A stretch of DNA of 6,851 nucleotides from NCBI GenBank assembly GCA_030728545.1, contig JANQZQ010000039.1:1-6851 (forward strand), given 5' to 3'. The notes under the pieces were generated by a model, which saw only the letters and a program-made list of their open reading frames with translations, made no database searches and was not told the origin of the DNA. Every line of letters begins with the position of its first letter. Position 1 is the first letter of the stretch. This stretch comes from Ilumatobacteraceae bacterium. Lineage in GTDB: Bacteria > Actinomycetota > Acidimicrobiia > Acidimicrobiales > Ilumatobacteraceae. Below, in pieces: positions 1-4,652 of the stretch. A program made the position numbers and the translations under genes.

Positions 1-335
1 CCAGCAAGATGGCGTTCTTCTTCGCTTTCAGCGCCCCACAAGCCGTATTCGTGATTCACCCGTGCGTAATCGCGACAGGTATCACGCACGATGCACGCGT
101 CGCAAAGTGATCGGGCTTTGGCCTCGCGTCGGGCGCGAGCTTGGGGGCGTTCGGCCTTTGGCGCAAAAAACAAATGTGTTTTGCCTTTGCAGTTAGAGAA
201 TTGGGTCCAGTCGATGTCGCCGATGGGCCCACGAAATTCGAGGTCGTCGACCTGGTTGGGGTTCGGCGTTGGCGCGCCATGGACTGCGGGTTCAAGTGGA
301 ACTGATGTAGCGGTGCGTGTGTCGAAGGTGGTCAT
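1..335 (-). CDS. WhiB-family iron-sulfur transcriptional regulator (3' end cut by window edge)
   Basis: This is the amino-terminal 111 residues of a WhiB-like protein; the end lies beyond position 1. WhiB proteins are small actinobacterial regulators that bind a redox-sensitive [4Fe-4S] cluster and usually act on transcription with the main sigma factor. The four cluster cysteines are visible at residues 49, 78, 81 and 87 (spacing C-X28-CxxC-X5-C, in LCDACIVRDTCRDYA). They are followed by the family turn as GLWGAESEEER (98-108), where the usual form is G[IV]WGG. DW at 42-43 and the LFF at 55-57 are also typical. The first 40 residues are a Pro/Thr/Asn-rich extension longer than in minimal WhiB proteins. 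The ATG at 335-333 is chosen because AAAGG lies five bases upstream. Which Wbl subclass it belongs to cannot be said, since the basic carboxy-terminal DNA-binding end is missing. The ORFs on the opposite strand here are shadows. Confidence 0.93.
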   Translation of the reverse strand, partial: MTTFDTRTATSVPLEPAVHGAPTPNPNQVDDLEFRGPIGDIDWTQFSNCKGKTHLFFAPKAERPQARARREAKARSLCDACIVRDTCRDYARVNHEYGLWGAESEEERHLA

Positions 336-388
336 GGTTGCCTTTGCTGAAAGGGTGGAACAAAACTCTTCACATAATTTGGGCTGGT

Positions 389-453
389 GGCTTCCCACGC
401 TGGAAACCGGTTTTTCATCCGACCCGAAAGGGGGCGGGGCCGGATGAAAAGCC
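389..453 (-). promoter_or_regulatory. Tandem hairpins in the whiB-like 5' leader
   Basis: Read on the minus strand, two inverted repeats abut with no gap. The first has arms 453-441 and 421-409 (GGCTTTTCATCCG / CGGATGAAAAACC, 13 bp with one G-U) around a 19-base GC-rich loop. The second has arms 408-402 and 395-389 (GGTTTCC / GGAAGCC, 7 bp with one G-U) around a 6-base loop. Neither is followed by a T-run, so they do not look like simple terminators. They lie between the predicted promoter and the start codon, about 53 bases before the ATG. The start of arm 1 (453-446) could instead pair with 396-389, giving an alternative fold. A role in regulating the mRNA is inference. Confidence 0.55.
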
Positions 454-461
454 TTATCTGT

Positions 462-498
462 GTGTTTAACACTAAATAGGGCAGCGACGAAGTGTCAA
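462..498 (-). promoter_or_regulatory. Predicted promoter of the whiB-like gene
   Basis: On the minus strand a perfect TTGACA (498-493) is followed after 18 bases by TAGTGT (474-469), which matches the actinobacterial TANNNT -10 form. Transcription would start near 462, giving a leader of about 125 bases that holds the tandem hairpins. An 11-bp palindrome, GTGTTTAACAC (462-472), covers the -10 and start site and could be an operator. A shorter alternative -10, TATTTA, lies at 478-473 with a 14-base spacer. Confidence 0.5.
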
Positions 499-535
499 GT
501 GAATATGTGTGACGTTTGACAAACCGAGCGCTGGT

Positions 536-559
536 GGCCGGCCCGAGCGGGCAGCGGCC
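536..559 (-). terminator. Hairpin directly after phoH, possible terminator
   Basis: On the minus strand the hairpin begins with the base next to the phoH TAG (562-560). GGCCG (559-555), a CT bulge, then GCCC (552-549) pair with GGGC (544-541) and CGGCC (540-536) around a GCTC loop: nine GC pairs with one 2-base bulge. No T-run follows, which is common for GC-rich actinobacterial terminators but makes the call less certain. It separates phoH from the whiB-like promoter that begins about 40 bases on. Confidence 0.45.
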
Positions 560-1963
560 CTAGAGCAGTTCAGCAGCCAGGCTGGCGACTTCAGAACGCT
601 CGCACGATGCCAAGGTGATGTGGCCAAATAGCGACTGGCCAGCAAAGGCGTGGATTAACACGGCGAGGGCGTTGTTGCTTTCGCCCATGTACGGGGCATC
701 GATCTGGCTGGTGTCGCCGGTGAATACCACCTTGGTGCCCTCACCAATGCGGGTGAGGATGGTCTTAAGGGTCGTTGGCTCCAAGTTTTGGGCTTCATCC
801 ACCACCACAAATTGGCCCTGCAACGAGCGACCGCGCAGGAACGTGACCGACTCCAGGGTCAACTGGCCGCGGTCCGTGAGGTCTTCAATCAGGCTGCGCG
901 CGTCACGACTTGAACGCTCTTCAGTGAGTGCCAAAATTGCGTCATGAATCGCTGACATCCACGGGTCGAGTTTTTCTTCCAATCCGCCAGGCAAGAAACC
1001 AACGTCGGCGCGACCCACTGGCACGAGGGGGCGATACACCGCGAGGCGTTCAAAGCGGCGATGTTCAACGACTTGCTCAAGTCCGGCAGCAATTGCCATA
1101 ACTGTTTTGCCGGTGCCGGCGCGACCGTCGAGGGCGATAACCGAGATGGCCGGGTCAAGCAGCAGCTCGAGGGCAAAGCGTTGCTCTTTGTTGCGCGGGC
1201 GCAAGCCCCAGGCTTCGGGGGTGTTGCTGTTGAGCACGCGCAATTCACCATCGCGCACCCGAGCCAAGGCTGACTGCGACCCGTGACGCAAAATCGCGAA
1301 ATTGTTGTTGTAGAGCAGTTCAGCACCAGCAACTGCCGAGGCCTCGGCCACTTCGTTGGAATACAACGCATCCACTGTGGCCGCGTCGGCCTCGAGGGTC
1401 ACCCACCCCATGGCTCGGTCGCTGCTCGCGCGGGCCAGCGGATGGTGCTCTTCGGCAGTTAGCCCAAGGTGGGCTGCTTTGATACGTAAGGCCGCATCGT
1501 TCGACACCAAACACGTGGGAGCAATTTTTGACTGACCAAGTGCTGCACCAATGATGCGATTGTCCGGAATCGACGGGTCGAGCCCGTGGTGCTCTAAGCG
1601 TTCGCGATCCACGTTGTTGACTTCGATGTGCAAGGTGGCCGAATCGGGGTCATCGCTTAATGGCGTGGGCTCGGCGAGTGAACCGCCCGCGCGGCGACGC
1701 AACTCTTCGATATTGCGCAACGCTGTGCGCGCGGCACGGCCCACGTCATCCATGCGAGTTTTCAAGCCGTCGAGTTCTTCCACGACCGTAAGTGGAATCA
1801 CTACGGCGCAGCCGGCGAATGCGTGTATTGCGGTGGGGTCAGCAATCAATACAGATGTGTCGAGCACAATGCGTTGAGGCACCAGAGCGAGCGAAACATT
1901 TGGTCGATCGGCCGCGACGTGCGCGTCAGATTGAGCGAGGTGTTTGGCAACGTAAGCAGACAA
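560..1963 (-). CDS. phoH: PIN domain-PhoH ATPase fusion (PhoH2 type)
   Basis: A 467-residue cytosolic protein joining a PIN ribonuclease domain (about 31-165) to a PhoH P-loop ATPase (about 255-467). This is the PhoH2 arrangement, for which ATP-dependent RNA unwinding plus RNA cleavage is described in mycobacteria. PIN acidic residues are visible at D35 (LDTSVLI), E63 (VVEELD), D134 (IPDNRIIGAAL) and D156 (SNDAALRIKA), so the nuclease looks intact. The ATPase has Walker A GRAGTGKT (280-287), Walker B VVVDEAQN (386-393) and GDTSQID (416-422). It ends in the family's HITLASCERSE stretch. The start is TTG (1963-1961), with AGGA only three bases upstream. Homologues begin close to the LDTSVL strand, so about 30 leading residues are variable, but no internal start has a better ribosome site. 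It is transcribed away from hup, and its RNA target is unknown. Confidence 0.93.
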   Translation of the reverse strand: MSAYVAKHLAQSDAHVAADRPNVSLALVPQRIVLDTSVLIADPTAIHAFAGCAVVIPLTVVEELDGLKTRMDDVGRAARTALRNIEELRRRAGGSLAEPTPLSDDPDSATLHIEVNNVDRERLEHHGLDPSIPDNRIIGAALGQSKIAPTCLVSNDAALRIKAAHLGLTAEEHHPLARASSDRAMGWVTLEADAATVDALYSNEVAEASAVAGAELLYNNNFAILRHGSQSALARVRDGELRVLNSNTPEAWGLRPRNKEQRFALELLLDPAISVIALDGRAGTGKTVMAIAAGLEQVVEHRRFERLAVYRPLVPVGRADVGFLPGGLEEKLDPWMSAIHDAILALTEERSSRDARSLIEDLTDRGQLTLESVTFLRGRSLQGQFVVVDEAQNLEPTTLKTILTRIGEGTKVVFTGDTSQIDAPYMGESNNALAVLIHAFAGQSLFGHITLASCERSEVASLAAELL

Positions 1964-2014
1964 CGTTCCTAAGCATGGTCGCTCGAGTCAGAGGGGTGGT
2001 GGATTGTTGTGCGA

Positions 2015-2053
2015 TTTTTTGGTGAATTTTTTGCTATTTACGAAATTTTTTTT
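2015..2053. promoter_or_regulatory. Phased T-tracts upstream of phoH
   Basis: T-runs start at 2015 (6 T), 2027 (6 T), 2037 (3 T) and 2046 (8 T), an average spacing close to one helical turn. Runs in phase like this bend DNA. On the minus strand they are A-tracts 50-90 bases before the phoH start, where they could act as an UP element or a nucleoid-protein site. I see no convincing -10/-35 pair for phoH next to them. Function is inference. Confidence 0.4.
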
Positions 2054-2094
2054 GAAGCTCATCGCAAAGGGGTGCATCGGTGGTGGGCAGGCGG

Positions 2095-2122
2095 TGCCGA
2101 GTCGCTGTGGTGAGCGACGGCA
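2095..2122. other. Intergenic hairpin
   Basis: TGCC (2095-2098), a GA bulge, then GTCGCT (2101-2106) pair perfectly with AGCGAC (2113-2118) and GGCA (2119-2122) around the loop GTGGTG: ten pairs with one 2-base bulge. On the plus strand a modest T-rich stretch (ATTTTCTGTC, 2131-2140) follows after eight bases. That is too far and too broken for a classical terminator. It could be part of a leader or small RNA. I do not recognise a riboswitch class. Confidence 0.35.
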
Positions 2123-2407
2123 GACCATAGATTTTCTGTCCTCGCGCAGCCGACTAAATGACTTTGGCCATGGTCATGGAAAAATACGTGATCATTTTGA
2201 CAAAGCAAGAAAATCAAAAATATGGCCTGATTTATTGACTATTTGTGCAGGCGGTGAACGACAGGAAGCGAGGGATGGCGGGGTTCAGCGCTGTTGAGGA
2301 TCAAAAAAAGTCGACAAATTAGCGAATCGACATTTCTGAAAATCGCATTTTTGCAGCGATGTGCTTTCGTTTTCATCAGCCACGCGCTCTCGGCGCAACA
2401 CTCGTGG

Positions 2408-2486
2408 GGATACTTGCATTTTGCGTGCGTATCCAGTCAAATTGATGTTTACGGAACTCCGATTCCGAGAAAGCAAGGAAATAGCA
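2408..2486 (+). promoter_or_regulatory. hup upstream region: inverted repeat, candidate promoter and ribosome site
   Basis: GGATAC (2408-2413) and GTATCC (2429-2434) are perfect inverted arms. They extend inward by GCA/TGC (2416-2418 / 2426-2428) if a TT is bulged, so this could be an operator or a leader hairpin. A weak promoter overlaps it: TTGCAT (2414-2419), 17 bases, TCAAAT (2437-2442). A small repeat CGGAA/TTCCG (2452-2456 / 2463-2467) follows. The ribosome site AAGGAA (2475-2480) lies six bases before the hup ATG and is clear; the promoter is a guess. Confidence 0.35.
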
Positions 2487-2768
2487 ATGACAAAAGCAGA
2501 CCTTCTCGCAGCAGTAGCAGCGAAGACCAATGTCTCGTCGGCGGAAGCTGATCGAGTCATCCAGGCATTCGTTGATCTGGTCGTAGATTCTGCATCGAAG
2601 GGTGACAAAGTGTCGTGGCCGGGCTTCGGTTCGTTCTCGACATCTAAGCGCCAGGCGCGTACGGGCCGCAATCCCCGAACGGGAGAACCGGTTCAGATCG
2701 CCGCTTCAACAGCGATGAAGTTCAGCCCAAGCTCAACGCTTAAGGCTGCACTGAATCCAAACAGGTAA
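2487..2768 (+). CDS. hup: HU-family nucleoid DNA-binding protein, short tail-less form
   Basis: A 93-residue HU protein, the usual length of a bacterial HU without extension. HU binds DNA as a dimer with little sequence preference, bending and compacting it. The amino-terminal helices (MTKADLLAAVAAKT), the turn PGFGSF (45-50) and the DNA-binding arm ARTGRNPRTGEP (57-68) are visible. R61-N62-P63 form the arm tip whose proline intercalates in DNA. The conserved end KFSPSSTLKAALN follows. The ATG at 2487 is chosen over the longer frame upstream because AAGGAA lies six bases before it and translation begins as HU proteins do. In mycobacteria HupB carries a long Lys/Ala-rich tail. Here the protein stops at the HU domain and a separate Lys/Ala peptide gene follows after 38 bases, very likely on the same mRNA. 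Confidence 0.95.
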   Translation: MTKADLLAAVAAKTNVSSAEADRVIQAFVDLVVDSASKGDKVSWPGFGSFSTSKRQARTGRNPRTGEPVQIAASTAMKFSPSSTLKAALNPNR

Positions 2769-2806
2769 TACCGAAAGCAATACATCAACCAATAAAAGGA
2801 GCCATC

Positions 2807-2932
2807 ATGGCAAAGAAGCGCAAGGTCGCAAAAAAGGCGACAAAGAAAAAGGCACCTAAGAAGGCAGCAAAGAAGACAGCAAAGAAGAAGGCTGCCCCTA
2901 AGCGTAAGAAAAAGGCTGCCAAGAAGAAATAA
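2807..2932 (+). CDS. 41-residue Lys/Ala-rich basic peptide, resembling a free HupB/histone H1-type tail
   Basis: A small gene starting with ATG at 2807 and ending in TAA. It has 22 Lys, 2 Arg and 11 Ala among 41 residues, the rest being Met, Val, two Thr and two Pro, with no acidic or aromatic residue. It begins MAKKRKVAKKATKKK and repeats AKK/KAAPK-like units, the style of the mycobacterial HupB tail and of histone H1-like bacterial proteins. A strong ribosome site AAGGAG (2796-2801) lies five bases before the ATG, and a terminator follows at 2979. It lies 38 bases after hup in another frame. The hup frame meets its own TAA and then a second TAA, so simple readthrough cannot join them. It is probably disordered and binds nucleic acid by charge, perhaps with HU. 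The gene is real by its signals; the role is inference. Confidence 0.85.
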   Translation: MAKKRKVAKKATKKKAPKKAAKKTAKKKAAPKRKKKAAKKK

Positions 2933-2978
2933 CTCTCTCCCTTCGGGGCGAAGTTATATCGGTTCGGAGTACGTAACG

Positions 2979-3010
2979 ACCGGGGGGCGAAAGCTCCCCG
3001 GTTCGTTCAT
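2979..3010 (+). terminator. Rho-independent terminator of the hup operon
   Basis: ACCGGGGGGC (2979-2988) pairs with GCTCCCCGGT (2993-3002) over ten pairs (one G-U) around the stable loop GAAA. It is followed by TCGTTCATTT, a broken but T-rich tail. It lies 46 bases after the peptide gene's stop and before the convergent cofC end. A smaller hairpin CTTCG-GGG-CGAAG (2941-2953) stands just after the peptide gene. Confidence 0.8.
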
Positions 3011-3044
3011 TTCTGGGCCGAAGTTGGGGCACTAGCCCGTGTGG

Positions 3045-3617
3045 CTACAGGCCCGCAGCGCGCAGATCGTCGAGTGTGTCGAGATCGAGCGCCAAATCTG
3101 GGCGATTCTCCACCCGCAGTGACAAACCGAGTTGCTGTGCTTGGGCGCAGTGGGCGTCAAACGAGCCTGGCCCGTAGCAAAACTCAAAGGCCCCGTCACT
3201 GGGCACCAGCAGGGCATTGGTGCCGTCGTGGTGACGATCGGGCACCACGATGACCTCCGCTGAGTGGTCATCGAGTGACGCCAAGTCGGTGGCATTGGGC
3301 AGGTCGCTGTGTACGACAAGCACCCGGGCGTGACCAGCGCGGTGGGCTGCTTGTCGGCCGCTAGCGACAGCATGGTTGAGTCCGCTGCCCGTAGGGGTGA
3401 CCACGGTGGCACCCTGGCTAACGGCCCAGCTGGCCACGGCTGCATCGTCGCAGACCACAAACACCGGTAGCGGACGAGCCGCGGCGAGCACGGTGGTGGC
3501 ACAACGCAGGGCCAGCTGCTCGCGCTCAGCGGGGGTGAGCGCACCAGCAAGCCGAGCCTTGGCTGTGGCCCAGGATTTGATGGGCACCACTACCGCCAAT
3601 CCCGCGGGTGTGATCAC
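3045..3617 (-). CDS. cofC: CofC/FbiD guanylyltransferase of coenzyme F420 synthesis
   Basis: A 190-residue nucleotidyltransferase of the CofC/FbiD family. It moves GMP from GTP onto a small phosphorylated acid (2-phospholactate in archaea, phosphoenolpyruvate in mycobacteria), giving the donor that CofD/FbiA joins to the deazaflavin Fo. Seen here: the nucleotide-binding start VVVPIKSWATAKARLAG (9-25), then the LTPAEREQLA segment, VVCDDA (54-59), the metal-site HSDLPNAT (102-109), DGTNALLVPSDGAFEF and YGPGSFDAH. All are family-typical and the length is normal. The start is GTG (3617-3615). There is no ribosome site upstream, but TAGGCT ends seven bases before it, so a leaderless mRNA is likely. 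TTG at 3599 would be the fallback start. It is divergent from gpsA and convergent with hup. It implies an F420-using organism; which acid it uses cannot be read from sequence. Confidence 0.9.
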   Translation of the reverse strand: MITPAGLAVVVPIKSWATAKARLAGALTPAEREQLALRCATTVLAAARPLPVFVVCDDAAVASWAVSQGATVVTPTGSGLNHAVASGRQAAHRAGHARVLVVHSDLPNATDLASLDDHSAEVIVVPDRHHDGTNALLVPSDGAFEFCYGPGSFDAHCAQAQQLGLSLRVENRPDLALDLDTLDDLRAAGL

Positions 3618-3640
3618 TCGACTGAGCCTACGATTTGGGC
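3618..3640. promoter_or_regulatory. Overlapping divergent -10 elements for cofC and gpsA
   Basis: On the minus strand TAGGCT (3630-3625) ends seven bases before the cofC GTG (3617). On the plus strand TACGAT (3629-3634) ends six bases before a GTG (3641) in the gpsA frame. Both match TANNNT and share the TA at 3629-3630. That spacing places both transcription starts at or near the first base of each GTG, so both genes would be leaderless. Neither strand has a clear -35 or ribosome site. Inferred from sequence only. Confidence 0.55.
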
Positions 3641-4648
3641 GTGGGATTGCCTTATGCCCGCGTGGCAGTTATCGGTGCAGGTTCGTGGGGGACCACGGTG
3701 GCGTCTCTGCTGGCGCACAATGCTCCGACGGTGCTGTGGGCGCGACGACCCGAGTTGGCCGACGAGTTGCGCACCTCGCGGATGAACTCGCGTTATTTGC
3801 CTGGGCAACGTGTGCACGACGAACTCGTTGTCACCAGTGATTTGGCTGACGCAGTAACCGATGCTGCGCTCGTAGTGGTGGCAGTGCCGTCGGCAGGTTT
3901 TCGTGATGTGGTGCGATCGTTTGCCTTGCATCTAGAACCGCAAGCAGTGCTCATGAGTGTGACCAAAGGTTTGGAACGCGGTACAGGTCGACGCATGAGC
4001 GAAGTGCTCGTTGACTTGGCGCCAGACCACGCAGTGTCGGTGTTGTCGGGGCCCAACTTGGCATTTGAGATTGCGGCTGGTCAACCTGCAGCAAGTGTCG
4101 TGGCCTGTGAGGATCAACGAGTTGCCAGTCGGCTGCAAGAGGTTTTTTCGCGACCGCTGTTTCGGGTGTACACCCACGATGACGTGATTGGTTGCGAAAT
4201 TGGCGGGGTAGTAAAAAACGTGATTGCGATCGCAGCGGGAATGGCCACTGGGATGGGTTTCGGTGATAACTCTCGAGCCACGCTCATCACCCGCGGTTTG
4301 GTGGAGATGAGTCGCCTCGGGGCAAAACTCGGTGCGAACCCCGGCACATTTTCGGGTTTAGCCGGGATGGGCGACGTGGTTGCCACGTGTTCGTCGCTGA
4401 AAAGCCGCAACACCACGGTGGGCACGCGGCTCGGCCAAGGCGAATCGATTGCCGACATCAATGCGTCGATGAATCACATGGTGGCCGAAGGTGTAAAGAG
4501 CGCGGGCACGGTGGTTGCCTTGGCGCGCAAAGTTGGTATCGAAATGCCGATCTCTGAGGCAGTGGCCGAAGTTTGCGAGGGTCGCTTGACCGCAGCCGAA
4601 GGCATGATGAAGCTCATGACTCGCTCACGTAAATCTGAGCGCGACTAA
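3641..4648 (+). CDS. gpsA: NAD(P)H-dependent glycerol-3-phosphate dehydrogenase
   Basis: Cytosolic enzyme reducing dihydroxyacetone phosphate to sn-glycerol-3-phosphate, the backbone for phospholipids. With the GTG at 3641 it has 335 residues, close to the family's usual length. It shows the Rossmann loop VIGAGSWGTT (10-19, GxGxxG at 12-17), the conserved SVTKGLERGT with K109, SGPNLAFEIAAG (136-147), and GGVVKNV with the likely catalytic K192. The helical half carries GDNSRATLITRG and FSGLAGMGDVVATC. The frame also has a TTG at 3635, but it abuts the -10-like TACGAT (3629-3634), so it could not be transcribed from that promoter. The GTG six bases after that hexamer fits a leaderless start. 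It heads an operon: the next gene starts four bases after its TAA. Confidence 0.95.
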   Translation: MGLPYARVAVIGAGSWGTTVASLLAHNAPTVLWARRPELADELRTSRMNSRYLPGQRVHDELVVTSDLADAVTDAALVVVAVPSAGFRDVVRSFALHLEPQAVLMSVTKGLERGTGRRMSEVLVDLAPDHAVSVLSGPNLAFEIAAGQPAASVVACEDQRVASRLQEVFSRPLFRVYTHDDVIGCEIGGVVKNVIAIAAGMATGMGFGDNSRATLITRGLVEMSRLGAKLGANPGTFSGLAGMGDVVATCSSLKSRNTTVGTRLGQGESIADINASMNHMVAEGVKSAGTVVALARKVGIEMPISEAVAEVCEGRLTAAEGMMKLMTRSRKSERD

Positions 4649-4652
4649 ACCG

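Larger units (their letters stand above)
1964..2486. other. Divergent intergenic region between phoH and hup
   Basis: This 523-bp stretch is by far the longest non-coding part of the window and is more AT-rich in places than the genes around it. ORFs through it on either strand give low-quality, Cys/Arg/Ser-rich translations resembling no family I know, so I call none. It holds phased T-tracts (2015-2053), a hairpin (2095-2122), a 12-bp split palindrome CCATGGTCATGG (2168-2179), and an inverted repeat before hup (2408-2434). The 10-base direct repeat GCAGGCGGTG occurs at 2087-2096 and 2247-2256. A perfect plus-strand TTGACA at 2197-2202 has only a weak partner, TATGGC (2221-2226, 18-base spacer). 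If real, it would give hup a leader of about 255 bases. Confidence 0.6.

Noticed and set aside
91..447. A 118-codon plus-strand ORF at the left end.
   Set aside because: The minus strand carries an unmistakable WhiB cysteine pattern over the same bases.
1926..1976. A 16-codon ATG ORF overlapping the phoH start on the minus strand, recalling the upstream antitoxin gene phoAT of mycobacterial phoH2.
   Set aside because: It is far shorter than phoAT, has no ribosome site and ends 38 bases inside phoH. Extending its frame upstream meets a stop within about 20 codons.
2004..2297. A 97-codon plus-strand ORF in the phoH-hup intergenic region.
   Set aside because: It has no ribosome site, its first part is only a translation of T-tracts, and it matches no family I know. 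I treat the region as non-coding.
2285..2671. A 128-codon minus-strand ORF overlapping the start of hup.
   Set aside because: It is antisense to hup, with no family resemblance and no ribosome site that decides a start.
2766..2806. Stop readthrough or frameshift joining HU to the Lys-rich peptide.
   Set aside because: The two frames differ, the hup frame meets a second TAA before the peptide gene, and the peptide has its own AAGGAG and ATG.
2810..2830. AKKRKV near the start of the 41-residue peptide resembles a eukaryotic nuclear localisation signal.
   Set aside because: It is expected by chance in a Lys/Ala-rich peptide; everything around it is bacterial.
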